64,000 nt of DNA from Geminicoccaceae bacterium (GCA_028279345.1 JANQNY010000031.1:124001-188000); one strand, 5' to 3'. Shown: positions 1 through 10,451, counted from the first letter of the stretch. Notes: generated by a model from the letters alone, not told the origin. Program-made: numbers and translations.

Positions 1-664
1 CCACCACCCGGCGCAGGAAAGCCGTATACGCGGCCTTGGCGTCGTAGCCTGCGAGCGAGGACGTCGTATTGACGCCCTCCAGTTCTTCGATGTTGAAGCA
101 GACGTCGGTGATCCCGTGCTCCAGGTAGAAGTCGACCATCTGGTCAGGATCATCGAGTGCCTCGCGGCTGAGGACCGAGATGACGTGGAACGGGTAGTCT
201 TGCTGCTGCAGGCGCCTGATGCCGGCTAGGACCGCATCGAACGTGCCCTTCCCGTGGCGCGTGACCCTGTTCCGGTCGTGCAGGTGGCGGGGGCCGTCGA
301 GGCTGACGCCGACGATCACGTCCCAGGCGCGAAAAAGCTCGACCCACCGGTCGTCGATGAACATGCCGTTGGTCTGGAACGCGTGGCGGAGCCGCTTGTC
401 CGCGGGAATGTGCCGGCTCAGCTTCGTAAACGCCTCTGCGTACCAGTCTGGTGGCAGCACCAACGGCTCGCCCGCATGCCAGACGAGCGTCGTCTCTTCG
501 GCGAGGAGCCGGCTGCCCAACACGTTGCGGCCGATGGCGTCGATAGTTGCGGCCGTCATGCGCCGCCGATCGCTCCGCTGCGGGAGATAACAGTAACGAC
601 AATCGAGGTTGCAGAACGGCGTCGACTGGACGACGACGAGCTGTATCGGGCCTACGTCGTCCAT
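1..664 (-). CDS. GrrM/OscB-like radical SAM peptide maturase (5' part only)
   Basis: Radical SAM enzyme expected to install C-C crosslinks on the adjacent precursor peptide. The frame opens with ATG at 664 and runs off the left edge of the window, so about 221 residues are visible and the C-terminal SPASM region is outside. The 4Fe-4S/SAM motif is CNLDCRYC (Cys18, Cys22, Cys25). It is followed by WHAGEPL, the maturase version of the GGEP SAM-binding segment, then QTNGMFIDD and VSLDGPRHLHDRNR, typical of sulfatase-maturase-like SPASM enzymes. The start lies 5 nt after the precursor stop, which implies translational coupling. The family assignment to the cyclophane-forming GrrM/OscB/XyeB group rests on the motifs plus the W-x-N precursor next door. 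A plain anaerobic sulfatase maturase is less likely, as no sulfatase is visible. Confidence 0.82.
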   Translation of the reverse strand, partial: MDDVGPIQLVVVQSTPFCNLDCRYCYLPQRSDRRRMTAATIDAIGRNVLGSRLLAEETTLVWHAGEPLVLPPDWYAEAFTKLSRHIPADKRLRHAFQTNGMFIDDRWVELFRAWDVIVGVSLDGPRHLHDRNRVTRHGKGTFDAVLAGIRRLQQQDYPFHVISVLSREALDDPDQMVDFYLEHGITDVCFNIEELEGVNTTSSLAGYDAKAAYTAFLRRVV

Positions 665-669
665 TGCGC

Positions 670-936
670 CTACCAGTTGTACCAGTTACGCCAGTCGTTC
701 CAATAGTTCGGCCAATTTGGCCAGTTCGGCCAGTTGCCCCACTGCGCGCGCGTGCCGGCATCGGTCTTTGTGTGCTGTTCGACGAGCGGGCGAAGCGCAT
801 CGAGCCGCGCGCTCAGCTCGGCACGCTCAGCCTCCAAGCGATCGACCGCCTCCGCGCGAGCGGCCACTTGCGGTAGCATGGTCAGGGCCAACGCGCAGAA
901 TGCGCGAAGGAGAGCCAGCGAATGGCGCATGATCAT
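670..936 (-). CDS. W-x-N repeat RiPP precursor, GrrA/OscA-like (88 aa)
   Basis: Probable substrate of the adjacent radical SAM maturase. Residues 1-28 look like a Sec signal (basic start, hydrophobic Leu/Ala core, ARAEA end). Residues 29-58 are a charged helical leader. The last 23 residues (66-88) are almost only Trp, Asn and Pro: WGN, then WPN three times, a lone Tyr78, WND, WRN, WYN and a terminal Trp88. W-x-N is the known acceptor motif for three-residue cyclophane (triceptide) formation by GrrM, XyeB and related enzymes. Starts are ATG at 936 or ATG at 930. It is encoded immediately upstream of the maturase with a 5-nt gap. The core sequence is read directly; the modification is inferred from the family. 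Confidence 0.8.
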   Translation of the reverse strand: MIMRHSLALLRAFCALALTMLPQVAARAEAVDRLEAERAELSARLDALRPLVEQHTKTDAGTRAQWGNWPNWPNWPNYWNDWRNWYNW

Positions 937-970
937 TCGGGTATTCCGGCATCTCCAAAATTATTCCATT

Positions 971-999
971 ATTTTAGCGAAATGTGACGATCGCTTCAA
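971..999 (-). promoter_or_regulatory. sigma70-like promoter of the RiPP precursor operon
   Basis: On the minus strand TTGAAG (999-994) and TAAAAT (976-971) are separated by exactly 17 bases, in an A/T-rich patch that stands out from GC-rich surroundings. Transcription would start near 964, about 28 bases before the precursor ATG. This is pattern-based only. Confidence 0.55.
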
Positions 1000-1258
1000 G
1001 GTTGGTTCAGATCGTGCGGGTCGACTGCTTGAGGTGGAGCGCGCTGGGCCGTGATGGTGTCAACCTGACGCGAGCGGTGGCATGGGTTGTGTCGTGATCG
1101 AGCTGCTTGCGCCCAGCGGGGCGCTCCACTTGAAGAGATGCAGGGGGGCTCACTCGTCGGCGCCAACGCTATGCTCGGCGGCTACCGGCTCTGGGCGGGC
1201 ACGGAGGCCGAGCTGGAGTGCGGGTAGAGCCGCCGCCAACAGACGACGCCCGCGGCGA

Positions 1259-1279
1259 CCCCGGCGCGCCAAGCCGGGG
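1259..1279 (-). terminator. GC hairpin right after the H+-ATPase stop codon
   Basis: CCCCGGC and GCCGGGG form a 7-bp perfect stem around a 7-nt loop, directly abutting the ATPase stop. There is no following T-run on the minus strand, so it may stabilise the 3' end or be an imperfect terminator rather than a classical intrinsic one. Confidence 0.4.
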
Positions 1280-3934
1280 CTAAGCCAAGGTTCTGTGATG
1301 ATGGGTTAGCGGTGTCGCGGGTGTCCTGGGCGACGTGAAGCGGTAGTAGAGGAGCTTCACGATGTCGGTAGCGATCGTCCAGACGATGACATAGGCCCAG
1401 ACGATGCCGATGAGCTCCCATGAGATACGCGGCATCAGGACACCGTAGGCGCACATCAAGACGGCGACGATCTGCGTGCCGACGATCGCCAGGAACAATG
1501 GCGCCGACGGCCATGGTCTCGAGAAGATCGAGCCCCGCGCGCGCACGACGAAGAGCAGCATATGGCCGCCGGCGGCGAGCTGGAGAAACAGCATCGTCTG
1601 AAGGTGCTGAGCATCCAGGCTGAACTCGGCCATGCGCGCCGGGTCGTTCATCCACTCCATGCCGATGAACACGAGCCCGAAGCTCTGCGCGGTCGCCATG
1701 AGCCCCATGAGGCACGAGAAGATCAGAATGTGGTGCATGTCCCACCTGACCGGTCTGGGCGCCGTTCGCACGCGGTCGTAGGCGATGGTCATGATCGGAA
1801 TGTCGTCGAGGAGCGCCAGCACGACGATCATGATCGCCGTCAGCGGGCGGTTGCCGAAGATCACGTCGGCGAGGACGACCACGAACATGATCGCGATCGT
1901 CATGGCGATGCGGTAATAGACGTAGCTCGTGATGCGCGCGAAAATGTTGCGCGCTTCGACGATCGCGTTGGTGATGGTCGACAGGCCTGGGGCCGTCAGG
2001 ATCAAGGCGGCAGCATTTCGGGCCGCCTCTGTGGCACCGCTCACCGCGATCCCACAATCGGCCTGCTTCAGCGCCGGCGCGTCGTTCACGCCGTCACCCG
2101 TCATGGCGACCACGTGACCGCGCTGCTGCAGCGCCTTCACGATCTCGTACTTGTGCTCGGGGAACACCCGCCCGAAGCCGTCGGCGCGCTCCACGGCCTC
2201 GGTGGCAGCGGCGGGAATGCGGTTGGGGTCGAGGTTCTCGGGGAAGACGTCGCCCGCCACCAGGAGATGCGTGCCGAGCCCGAGTTGCCCGGCGATCTCG
2301 CCGCCGATCGCAACGTCGTCGCCGGTCACCATCTTGACGTCGACCCCCGCCTTCTTGGCCTCGACGATCGTCGCCGCAGCATCCGGCCGCGGCGGGTCGA
2401 GCAACGCCAAGAGACCCAGAAGCTGCCAAGTCTTGCCGTCGTCGGACGAACTCGCGACCCCGAGTGCCCGGAAGCCCTTCCGCGCGAGCTCGTCCACCTT
2501 GGCGGCGTAGCTGGCTTCCACCGTCGGATCGTGGGTGCACATCGCCGAGATCGCCTGCGGCGCGCCCTTGGCGTACTTGAACGTCTGGCCGTGTGCGTCG
2601 ACGACGGTAGCGACCGTGCGCTTGTTCACCGGATCGAAGGGGACGAAGTCGGTCTGCTTGAACTGGTCGAGCGTTGCGGGCGACGCGACCGCCTTCATGA
2701 CCGCCATGTCGATCGCGTCTTCGCTGCCCGCCTTCGTTGCGAGCGCCGCAGCGAAGATGATGTCCTCGGGCTTCGCTCCCCCAAATGAGATGGGATCGGA
2801 GAGCGACAGTCGATTCATCGTCAGCGTGCCGGTCTTGTCGCTGCAGAGGATGTCGACGCCTGCGAGCTCGTCGATCGACGAGAGCCGAGAGACGATGGCC
2901 TTCTGCTTCGACAACACGAGCGCGCCGAGGGCCAGCGTCACCGACATGACCGCTGGCAGGGCGACCGGCACGGACGCGACCAGCAGGACCAGGACGAACT
3001 GCAGGATGGAGCCGGCTGCCTCCCAGCTCCAAGCACCGGGCACGACCATCTCACGATAGACGTTCGTTCCGACGAGGATCGTCGCCAGAACGGCCGCGAG
3101 CAGGATCAAGAAGTCGCCGATCTGCAAGACCGCCCGCTGCGAGTGGGACGTCCCGCCGGCGGTCGCGACGAGCTTGGCGGTGCGGCCGAAGAAGGTCTCG
3201 TTGCCGGTGGCGGTGACGACCGCCTGCATGTCGCCCTGCTTGGCGATGCTACCCGAGTAGGCGATGTCGCCGGCCGCTTTCGACACCGGCAGCGATTCAC
3301 CGGTCAGGGCGGCCTGGTCGACCGACAGGTAGGGACCGGAAACCAGCACAAGGTCGGCAGGGATGATCTCGCCGGCCGTCACGTCGATGATGTCGCCCAC
3401 GACGAGGTCGGCCGCGTCGACATTGAGCCATTTGCCGTCGCGCAGGACGCGTGCCTTCAGCGCGAGGCTCTTCTTGAGGGAGGCGAGCGCGCTCGCCGCC
3501 TTCGCGTCCTGCCAAAAGCCGACCGCCGCGTTGTAGATCAAGAGCCCCGCGACGACCGCGAAGTCCGCCCAATCCTGCCTGACGAGCGAGATGAGCGCCG
3601 CCGCCTCAATCATCCAAGGGATGGGCCCCCAGAAATAGCCGAAGAGCTTATGCCAGAGCGGCGCCTCCTTCGCCGTGATCGCATTGGGACCGTCCTTAGC
3701 CAGGCGCTGACGTGCCTCCTCCTCGGTGAGGCCATTCTTGGCGGAGGTGCCGAGCTCCGAGAGCTTCGCGGTGATCGCGGCGGCGCCTAGACGCTTTGGT
3801 TTGCCGTCATCGACGGTGTCGGCCCCCGCACCGGTGGCTGCGGGCGGCTTGGCGTCCGGCACGACGGCGGGGCGCACCGGCTCCGCGGCCACTGTCGTCG
3901 CGTTTCCAGAGGTCATTGGATCGGTCGTGGACAA
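1280..3934 (-). CDS. Plasma-membrane-type proton-efflux P-type ATPase
   Basis: Integral membrane pump expected to export protons at the cost of ATP (type IIIA, the plant/fungal Pma1 family also found in some bacteria). It has 884 residues. A disordered Ala/Pro-rich N-terminus of about 45 residues precedes the cation-ATPase N-terminal domain. The TGES actuator motif (LTGESLPVSK) and the phosphorylation motif CSDKTGTLTMN near residue 365 are present. KGAPQAI lies in the nucleotide domain, and MVTGDD plus MTGDGVNDAPALKQAD form the hinge. About ten hydrophobic segments follow the family layout. The listed start is TTG; an in-frame ATG lies 18 bases further in. The DUF3141 gene lies 60 bases upstream on the same strand, so the two probably form an operon. 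Confidence 0.9.
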   Translation of the reverse strand: MSTTDPMTSGNATTVAAEPVRPAVVPDAKPPAATGAGADTVDDGKPKRLGAAAITAKLSELGTSAKNGLTEEEARQRLAKDGPNAITAKEAPLWHKLFGYFWGPIPWMIEAAALISLVRQDWADFAVVAGLLIYNAAVGFWQDAKAASALASLKKSLALKARVLRDGKWLNVDAADLVVGDIIDVTAGEIIPADLVLVSGPYLSVDQAALTGESLPVSKAAGDIAYSGSIAKQGDMQAVVTATGNETFFGRTAKLVATAGGTSHSQRAVLQIGDFLILLAAVLATILVGTNVYREMVVPGAWSWEAAGSILQFVLVLLVASVPVALPAVMSVTLALGALVLSKQKAIVSRLSSIDELAGVDILCSDKTGTLTMNRLSLSDPISFGGAKPEDIIFAAALATKAGSEDAIDMAVMKAVASPATLDQFKQTDFVPFDPVNKRTVATVVDAHGQTFKYAKGAPQAISAMCTHDPTVEASYAAKVDELARKGFRALGVASSSDDGKTWQLLGLLALLDPPRPDAAATIVEAKKAGVDVKMVTGDDVAIGGEIAGQLGLGTHLLVAGDVFPENLDPNRIPAAATEAVERADGFGRVFPEHKYEIVKALQQRGHVVAMTGDGVNDAPALKQADCGIAVSGATEAARNAAALILTAPGLSTITNAIVEARNIFARITSYVYYRIAMTIAIMFVVVLADVIFGNRPLTAIMIVVLALLDDIPIMTIAYDRVRTAPRPVRWDMHHILIFSCLMGLMATAQSFGLVFIGMEWMNDPARMAEFSLDAQHLQTMLFLQLAAGGHMLLFVVRARGSIFSRPWPSAPLFLAIVGTQIVAVLMCAYGVLMPRISWELIGIVWAYVIVWTIATDIVKLLYYRFTSPRTPATPLTHHHRTLA

Positions 3935-3994
3935 GGTTCAGTGCTCGTTGGGGGGCTTTTCTCGAGAGGCTCCGAAGACGCAAAGGCCGATAGC

Positions 3995-6301
3995 TCAGGC
4001 GGTGGTCGTCGATCTGTTGTTGGTGGACAGGGGGGACTTTGCCGTCGCGGGCGGCGTGTCGGGCTCGGTGCTGTCGAACCACCCCCGCAGGACGGCGAGA
4101 CGACGGCTCGCTTCGGCGGACGGCCCGCCGCCGTAAGCGAGGATCGCGTCGAGGTGCGCAAGCAAGGTCTGGCGCTCGTCCGCATCGCGGACCATGACGG
4201 GCAGATGCTCGACGGCCGCTTTCTCGTCGAGATGTAGCGAGAAGAACTGACCGCGAATCAGGCTCTTGATTTCGTCGTTCGTGTGCGCGTGGAAGAAGTC
4301 CGCCGAGACCTTGTTCAGCGCGAAGGCGGTTCGCTCGCTGATACCGCGTTCGGCCTCCATCAACCAGAGCACCGCCCGGACCCGGCCCTCCGCGGTGCCG
4401 CCCCGTGTGATCTCGTCACGCAGCTTGGCCATCTTTTGGGCTACCGCCTCGCGCTCGGCGGATGTCTTGGCGGGCGGCCAGTGCATACCGGAGTTTTCGG
4501 ACACGCCCAGCATCGCCTGCACCACCCGCGAGCCGTAGAAGGCGAAGAACAGCTGCTCGGTCATCTGGTCGCGCAGGTCGCGGTATTGGTCGAACCCAGC
4601 GGTGACAGCCTCGGCGATCCGTTCCTGGAGGGCAAGAAACGGGTTGTCCTCATCAACGGGACGCCGGTCAGCCTTAGCCTTCTCCGCGGCTCCGGCAACG
4701 GGGCGCATCCACGGCTTGGCGCTCTCAAATAGCGTGTACTGGAGACGCACCGGGTTCATCGCCTCGAGCAGGTCCGCCATCTTCGGCGTGCCGACCATGC
4801 GCATCAGCGGCGAAACGAACGCCTCGTAACTCGCGCTGGTCATCTCCGAAAGGCGCTTCACAGCCTCGAAGGCTCGGTTGTCCTCGGCGCTGTTGCGGCC
4901 GATCGCACGGATGTCATCGAGCGTTCGCGGTTCGATTCGCGCAAAGAAGTCACTGTGCACGAGCTCGGCGCCGGGTGCGTCGACGTCCTTGGGCGCGATC
5001 ACCACTTCATACAGCCCAGGCGGCAGGATGGCGATGAAGTCGATCATCTGCACGAGGACCTCATCCTCCTTGTCGGCGACCTTCGGCGATACGAAGATTG
5101 CGAGGTGGCCGACCTTCGGATCCACACAGTAGACGATCGTCTTGTCCAACGCCCATATGTCGTCGATGCTCTCGTAAAGATCGAGAATCCAGCCCAGCGT
5201 CTGTTGCGGCGGGCTGATATTGTCGCCCTCCGAGGTCAGGACGATGATCGGTGAGGTCACGTCGCGAATGTCGAACTTGCGGCCGTCGGCGGTGGCCAAC
5301 TGATTGCGAGTCAGTTCGTCACCGATGAAGAGCCGATCGACGAGATATTGAACCTCTTCGCCGTTGAAGTGGATCAGATCGCCCCACCACCGCTCGAATT
5401 CGAGAAAGCGCGGCCCCTCTGTGTCGACGTTCCGGAAGACGTCGTAGAGCTTGCCGAACAGCGTGTGGCCGGGATTGAGGTTGTCGAAGTTGCCGATCAT
5501 GAAGGCACCGTCGACTTTCCCGTCGCCGAGATCGCTCGTCAGTCGGGTCAACCAGGAACCGCCGACCAGACCGCCCTCGTAGCGCATCGGGTTCTTGCCG
5601 TGGACGCCTTGCCAGTAGGACATCGGCGAGCCTGCGAGCAACACCGGACCAAAGAGGTCCGGCCGCAGCATGGCCACCATCAGCGTTTGGTAGCCGGCCT
5701 GGCAATTGCCGACGACGAGCGGGCGCGGGCTGAGAGGATGCCGTTCGGCCACGTGCTCGAAGAACCGGACTTGGCCCTCGACGACGTCGAGGAAGGTCTG
5801 ACGCGGCACGGGTCGCGCAGAGAAGCCGATGAAGTAGACGGGATGTCCGGCCGCGAGCGCGTCGCCGATCTCGCTCTCGTAGTGAAAGCCGCCAATGCCC
5901 GGACCTTGCCCCGCCCGCGGATCGACGATGACAACCGGGCGCTTTGCTGGGTCGACCGCCGTGTCGGTAGGCGGGATCACCTCGGCTAGGGAGTAGTTCA
6001 TCGGCCGCGGTCCGACATGACCGCTCATCAGGATGCGATGTTCGAAGCTCAGCACAGTGGCCATCGGGCGCGACGACATGCTCGCCTGCTCGTCGCCGCG
6101 CTGGCGGAGCAGGTCGAGGAAAAGTGCCGTGCGTTGCGCCGTGTCGAGGCAGTAGGCGCGCCATGCCGCCGCGAGGTGGATGCCGGATGCCACCGGCATC
6201 GGCGAGGCGCCGAAGAAGTCGGCAAGCTCAGCCACACGCTTGCCCATCGCGGTGTCCGGAACGCTCGAGGCGGTGAACATGGCGGATAGTGCTCGGTTCA
6301 T
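3995..6301 (-). CDS. DUF3141 / PHA-synthase-like alpha/beta hydrolase
   Basis: Protein of 768 residues matching the DUF3141 family, which resembles poly-3-hydroxyalkanoate synthase. The nucleophile-elbow segment is VVGNCQAGYQ, with Cys in the place of the lipase Ser as in PHA synthases. Other family segments are VDPRAGQGPGIGGF, MSYWQGVHGKNPMRYEGG and the WWGDLIHFNGEEVQYLVD region. The C-terminal third is helical and has no recognised domain. I chose the ATG at 6301 because GGGAG sits about 10 bases before it; an in-frame extension upstream lacks support. The reaction is not established for this family, so polymer synthesis is only a possibility. It is probably co-transcribed with the proton ATPase downstream. 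Confidence 0.75.
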   Translation of the reverse strand: MNRALSAMFTASSVPDTAMGKRVAELADFFGASPMPVASGIHLAAAWRAYCLDTAQRTALFLDLLRQRGDEQASMSSRPMATVLSFEHRILMSGHVGPRPMNYSLAEVIPPTDTAVDPAKRPVVIVDPRAGQGPGIGGFHYESEIGDALAAGHPVYFIGFSARPVPRQTFLDVVEGQVRFFEHVAERHPLSPRPLVVGNCQAGYQTLMVAMLRPDLFGPVLLAGSPMSYWQGVHGKNPMRYEGGLVGGSWLTRLTSDLGDGKVDGAFMIGNFDNLNPGHTLFGKLYDVFRNVDTEGPRFLEFERWWGDLIHFNGEEVQYLVDRLFIGDELTRNQLATADGRKFDIRDVTSPIIVLTSEGDNISPPQQTLGWILDLYESIDDIWALDKTIVYCVDPKVGHLAIFVSPKVADKEDEVLVQMIDFIAILPPGLYEVVIAPKDVDAPGAELVHSDFFARIEPRTLDDIRAIGRNSAEDNRAFEAVKRLSEMTSASYEAFVSPLMRMVGTPKMADLLEAMNPVRLQYTLFESAKPWMRPVAGAAEKAKADRRPVDEDNPFLALQERIAEAVTAGFDQYRDLRDQMTEQLFFAFYGSRVVQAMLGVSENSGMHWPPAKTSAEREAVAQKMAKLRDEITRGGTAEGRVRAVLWLMEAERGISERTAFALNKVSADFFHAHTNDEIKSLIRGQFFSLHLDEKAAVEHLPVMVRDADERQTLLAHLDAILAYGGGPSAEASRRLAVLRGWFDSTEPDTPPATAKSPLSTNNRSTTTA

Positions 6302-6577
6302 GTCGGCGGTCTCCCAGCCTCTCAAATTGACCCGCCTCCCTGTCGTGAACGCACGTCTATGTTGGCGTCCCTTAGCACACTTTCCGAGCCAGCACCCCGA
6401 AGCAGACAGGTTGCAGTCAGGGAGCACCGCGGAACACTCGGCGCGGCGACAGACGTCGATCTGGCGGAACGGGTCCGGCTTGACGCGCACATGGACTCTC
6501 GTCGACAGCTAGCGCCTCGCCGCCTTGGGAGTGCCGTCCTTGCAGCGTGCCTGCCGGAGCCCATACAGGGTCCTGCG
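6302..6577. other. Divergent intergenic region, DUF3141 gene / nnrS
   Basis: The 276 bases separate two divergent transcription units. I looked for an FNR/NnrR-type TTGAT-N4-ATCAA box, which would fit nnrS control, and for sigma54 elements, and found none convincing. Confidence 0.4.
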
Positions 6578-7774
6578 ATGAGCTGGCCCCTATTCGAGAC
6601 CGGCTTTCGGCCGTTCTTTCTCGGTGCCGCTCTATGGCTCGCCTTCGCGACGCCCTACTGGGTTTGGCTCTTGGTGGCGGGGGGTGGCGCTAGCCGGCTC
6701 GATCCGCTGGCCTGGCACCAGCATGAGATGCTGTTCGGCGGCATGGGTGCCATCGTCGCTGGGTTCTTGCTTACGGCCGTGCCGAATTGGACCGGCCGGC
6801 CGCCGTTGAGAAACGCACCGCTGCTACTCCTCTTCCTCTTGTGGGTCGCGGCGCGGGTGGCGAACCTGACAAGCGCTTTCGTGCCGCCCTGGTTCGCCCC
6901 ACTCCTGGACGCTGGCTTCCTAGGCGCCTTGACATTCCTCGCGCTTCACGAGGTGCGCGCCGCTGGCAACCGGCGCAACCTGCCGGTCGTCGGGCTCGTC
7001 GGCTGTTTCGCCGTCGCGGGTCTCTTGTCGCAGCTTGCGAGCCTGGGCTTGCCGGTCGACGGTGACTTGGCGCGCCGCCTCGGCATCACGTGCCTTGTCC
7101 TTCTCGTGGCCCTCATCGGTGGCCGGATCGTGCCGAACTTCACCACCAACTGGCTCAAGAGCCGTGGCGCGACGCGCCTGCCGGCCCCGTTCGGGCCGTT
7201 CGACAAGGCGAGCCTTGCGGTTTTGGCGTTGGCGTTGATTGCCTGGACGATCGCGCCGCACGGGCTCGTCACAGCCGGCCTGGCGCTCGCAGCCGGCGTG
7301 GCACAGCTCGCCCGTCTGCTGCGTTGGCATGGGCATCGGACGCTGGGCGAGCCGTTGGTCGCCGTCCTTCACGTTGGCTATTTGTGGCTGGCCTTCGCGC
7401 TCCTCGTCGTGGCGGCGGGCATCCTCGCGCCCGGTTTCGCGGGCTTGAGCGGCACCCACGCGTTCACCGCCGGCCTCTTCGGCACGATGACGCTGGCGGT
7501 GATGACTCGAGCCTCGCTGGGCCACACCGGACGCCCACTCACGGCTGATCGGCTGACAGTCGCGATCTATGTCCTCGTCTGTGTCGGCGCCCTTGTGCGC
7601 GTCATCGGTGACGCCATCGGCCTCCCGCCGCTCGCCTCGCGCCTGATGGCAACGACCACCTGGTCCGGGGCCTATCTCCTGTTCGCGTTGCACTATGGGC
7701 CGATGCTCGTGCGGCCGCGGGTTGACCTGCCCAGCCCGTCCACCGTTCCGGCATCGGCGACGCCGCACCCGTGA
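6578..7774 (+). CDS. nnrS: NnrS family heme-copper membrane protein
   Basis: Polytopic membrane protein of 398 residues with about twelve hydrophobic helices. It begins with the family signature MSWPLFETGFRPFFLGA and contains HQHEMLFGGMGA, TAVPNWTGRPP and GGRIVPNFTTNWL. NnrS proteins are associated with denitrification gene clusters and protection against nitric-oxide stress. The ATG at 6578 was chosen because homology begins there; the upstream in-frame extension looks non-coding. The stop overlaps the GTG start of nnrU by 4 nt. No nitrite or nitric-oxide reductase is present in the window. Placement beside nifA may link NO handling to nitrogenase, which NO damages, but that is inference. 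Confidence 0.88.
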   Translation: MSWPLFETGFRPFFLGAALWLAFATPYWVWLLVAGGGASRLDPLAWHQHEMLFGGMGAIVAGFLLTAVPNWTGRPPLRNAPLLLLFLLWVAARVANLTSAFVPPWFAPLLDAGFLGALTFLALHEVRAAGNRRNLPVVGLVGCFAVAGLLSQLASLGLPVDGDLARRLGITCLVLLVALIGGRIVPNFTTNWLKSRGATRLPAPFGPFDKASLAVLALALIAWTIAPHGLVTAGLALAAGVAQLARLLRWHGHRTLGEPLVAVLHVGYLWLAFALLVVAAGILAPGFAGLSGTHAFTAGLFGTMTLAVMTRASLGHTGRPLTADRLTVAIYVLVCVGALVRVIGDAIGLPPLASRLMATTTWSGAYLLFALHYGPMLVRPRVDLPSPSTVPASATPHP

Positions 7775-8427
7775 CCACTTTCATCGTGGCGTTCGTGGTC
7801 TTCATCGTCGCGCATGCGCTGCCGCCGCGGCCACCGATCCGTGGCTACTTGGTGGCGAGGCTGGGCGAGCGCGGTTTCCAGCTCGCCTACTCGGTGGCTT
7901 CGCTCGCGCTGCTCGGTTGGCTGATCTTGGCCGCGATCGCCGCGCCCTACGTCGAGCTGTGGCCGCCTGCCGTGTGGCACATGCACCTCGCGCTGGCGTT
8001 GATGCCCTTCGCCTTCGTCTTCATGGCGGTCGGTTTCGGTGTGCCCAACCCGCTCTCGATCAGTCTCTTTCCCGAGCCTGACAATTGGTCTCGAAGCGGT
8101 CTGCTGACGGTCATTCGCCATCCGGTGCAGGTCGGTCTGGCGCTCTGGGCCGGACTGCACGCACTTGCCAACGGCACACTGGTCTCCCTCCTCCTTTTCG
8201 GTGGTCTCGCGCTGTTTGCCATCGCGGGCATTCCTCTCGTCGAGCGCCGGCGTCGCCGTGAGATCGGAGCCGACGCCTACGCTGCCATCGCTCACCGTCG
8301 CACGGCCTACAACGACGCGCCGCGTCAGGCATTGGCGGCTGTCTTCGGGCTCGTGACCATGGCCGTGCTCCTCTATCTGCACCCCTACCTCTTCGGCGCG
8401 GATCCACTTGCCTGGCTCCCGCTTTAG
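7771..8427 (+). CDS. nnrU: NnrU family membrane protein
   Basis: Membrane protein of 218 residues with about six hydrophobic segments. It belongs to the NnrU family, which overlaps the isoprenylcysteine methyltransferase-like fold. Recognisable segments are FVVFIVAHALPP near the start, FPEPDNWSRSGLLTVIRHPVQVGLALWAGLHALANG in the middle (conserved RHPVQ and Asn), and ERRRRREIGADAYAAI near the end. NnrU is genetically linked to nitrite/NO reduction in several alphaproteobacteria; its biochemical role is not settled. The GTG start lies inside the nnrS stop codon region (GTGA), so the two are translated together. Confidence 0.82.
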   Translation: MTTFIVAFVVFIVAHALPPRPPIRGYLVARLGERGFQLAYSVASLALLGWLILAAIAAPYVELWPPAVWHMHLALALMPFAFVFMAVGFGVPNPLSISLFPEPDNWSRSGLLTVIRHPVQVGLALWAGLHALANGTLVSLLLFGGLALFAIAGIPLVERRRRREIGADAYAAIAHRRTAYNDAPRQALAAVFGLVTMAVLLYLHPYLFGADPLAWLPL

Positions 8428-8610
8428 GTAGGCGTGCGCATCTTTGCCGCGGCATCTCGATCACGGATCGCGCTTGTGAGCCTGCGCGCCCAGCAGGAGA
8501 TCGCTCTCGGGGCTTGACCCGCGCCGGCACTCGCTCAACCCTATGATGTGGGCGGCCAACGACCTGCGCGCGGTGCCATGCCGCAGCCGCCCTGCATATG
8601 TTTGCGTGAC

Positions 8611-8632
8611 AGTGACGTTCGGCGATGTCACT
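8611..8632. promoter_or_regulatory. Perfect dyad upstream of nifA
   Basis: AGTGAC and GTCACT are perfect inverted 6-mers separated by 10 bases, about 95 bases before the nifA start. The size fits a dimeric regulator site. The sequence is not a NifA upstream site, nor an obvious FNR or RegR box, and the protein that might bind it is unknown. Confidence 0.35.
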
Positions 8633-8725
8633 TTTGTTGCATCGCACCATTGTCGAACAAGTCTTAATCGATCGTCCGCGTGGCGACGGCTGGGTTGGTT
8701 TCCGCTCGCATCGGTGGAGGGCTAC

Positions 8726-10357
<1,632 letters not shown>

Positions 10358-10380
10358 GCGATGTCGCGATCGCTACCGGA

Positions 10381-10396
10381 TGTCGGGGATCGGACA
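10381..10396. promoter_or_regulatory. NifA upstream activator site for nifB
   Basis: A perfect TGT-N10-ACA match, the consensus NifA binding site, lies just after the nifA stop and 55 bases before the -24 element of nifB. The spacing permits DNA-loop contact with sigma54 polymerase. Confidence 0.8.
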
Positions 10397-10451
10397 GGGC
10401 GCGGCCTTCGATCTGGTCGACGATATCCCAGCCTTTCAACGTCTTAGCACT

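Larger units (their letters stand above)
937..1279. other. Intergenic region between H+-ATPase and precursor gene
   Basis: No convincing gene is seen in this stretch. It holds the precursor promoter at its left end and the hairpin after the ATPase stop at its right end. Short open frames here show no family features. Confidence 0.5.

Noticed and set aside
1562-2788. Plus-strand open frame opposite the P-type ATPase
   Set aside because: His/Arg/Glu-rich shadow of the ATPase codons with no homology pattern.
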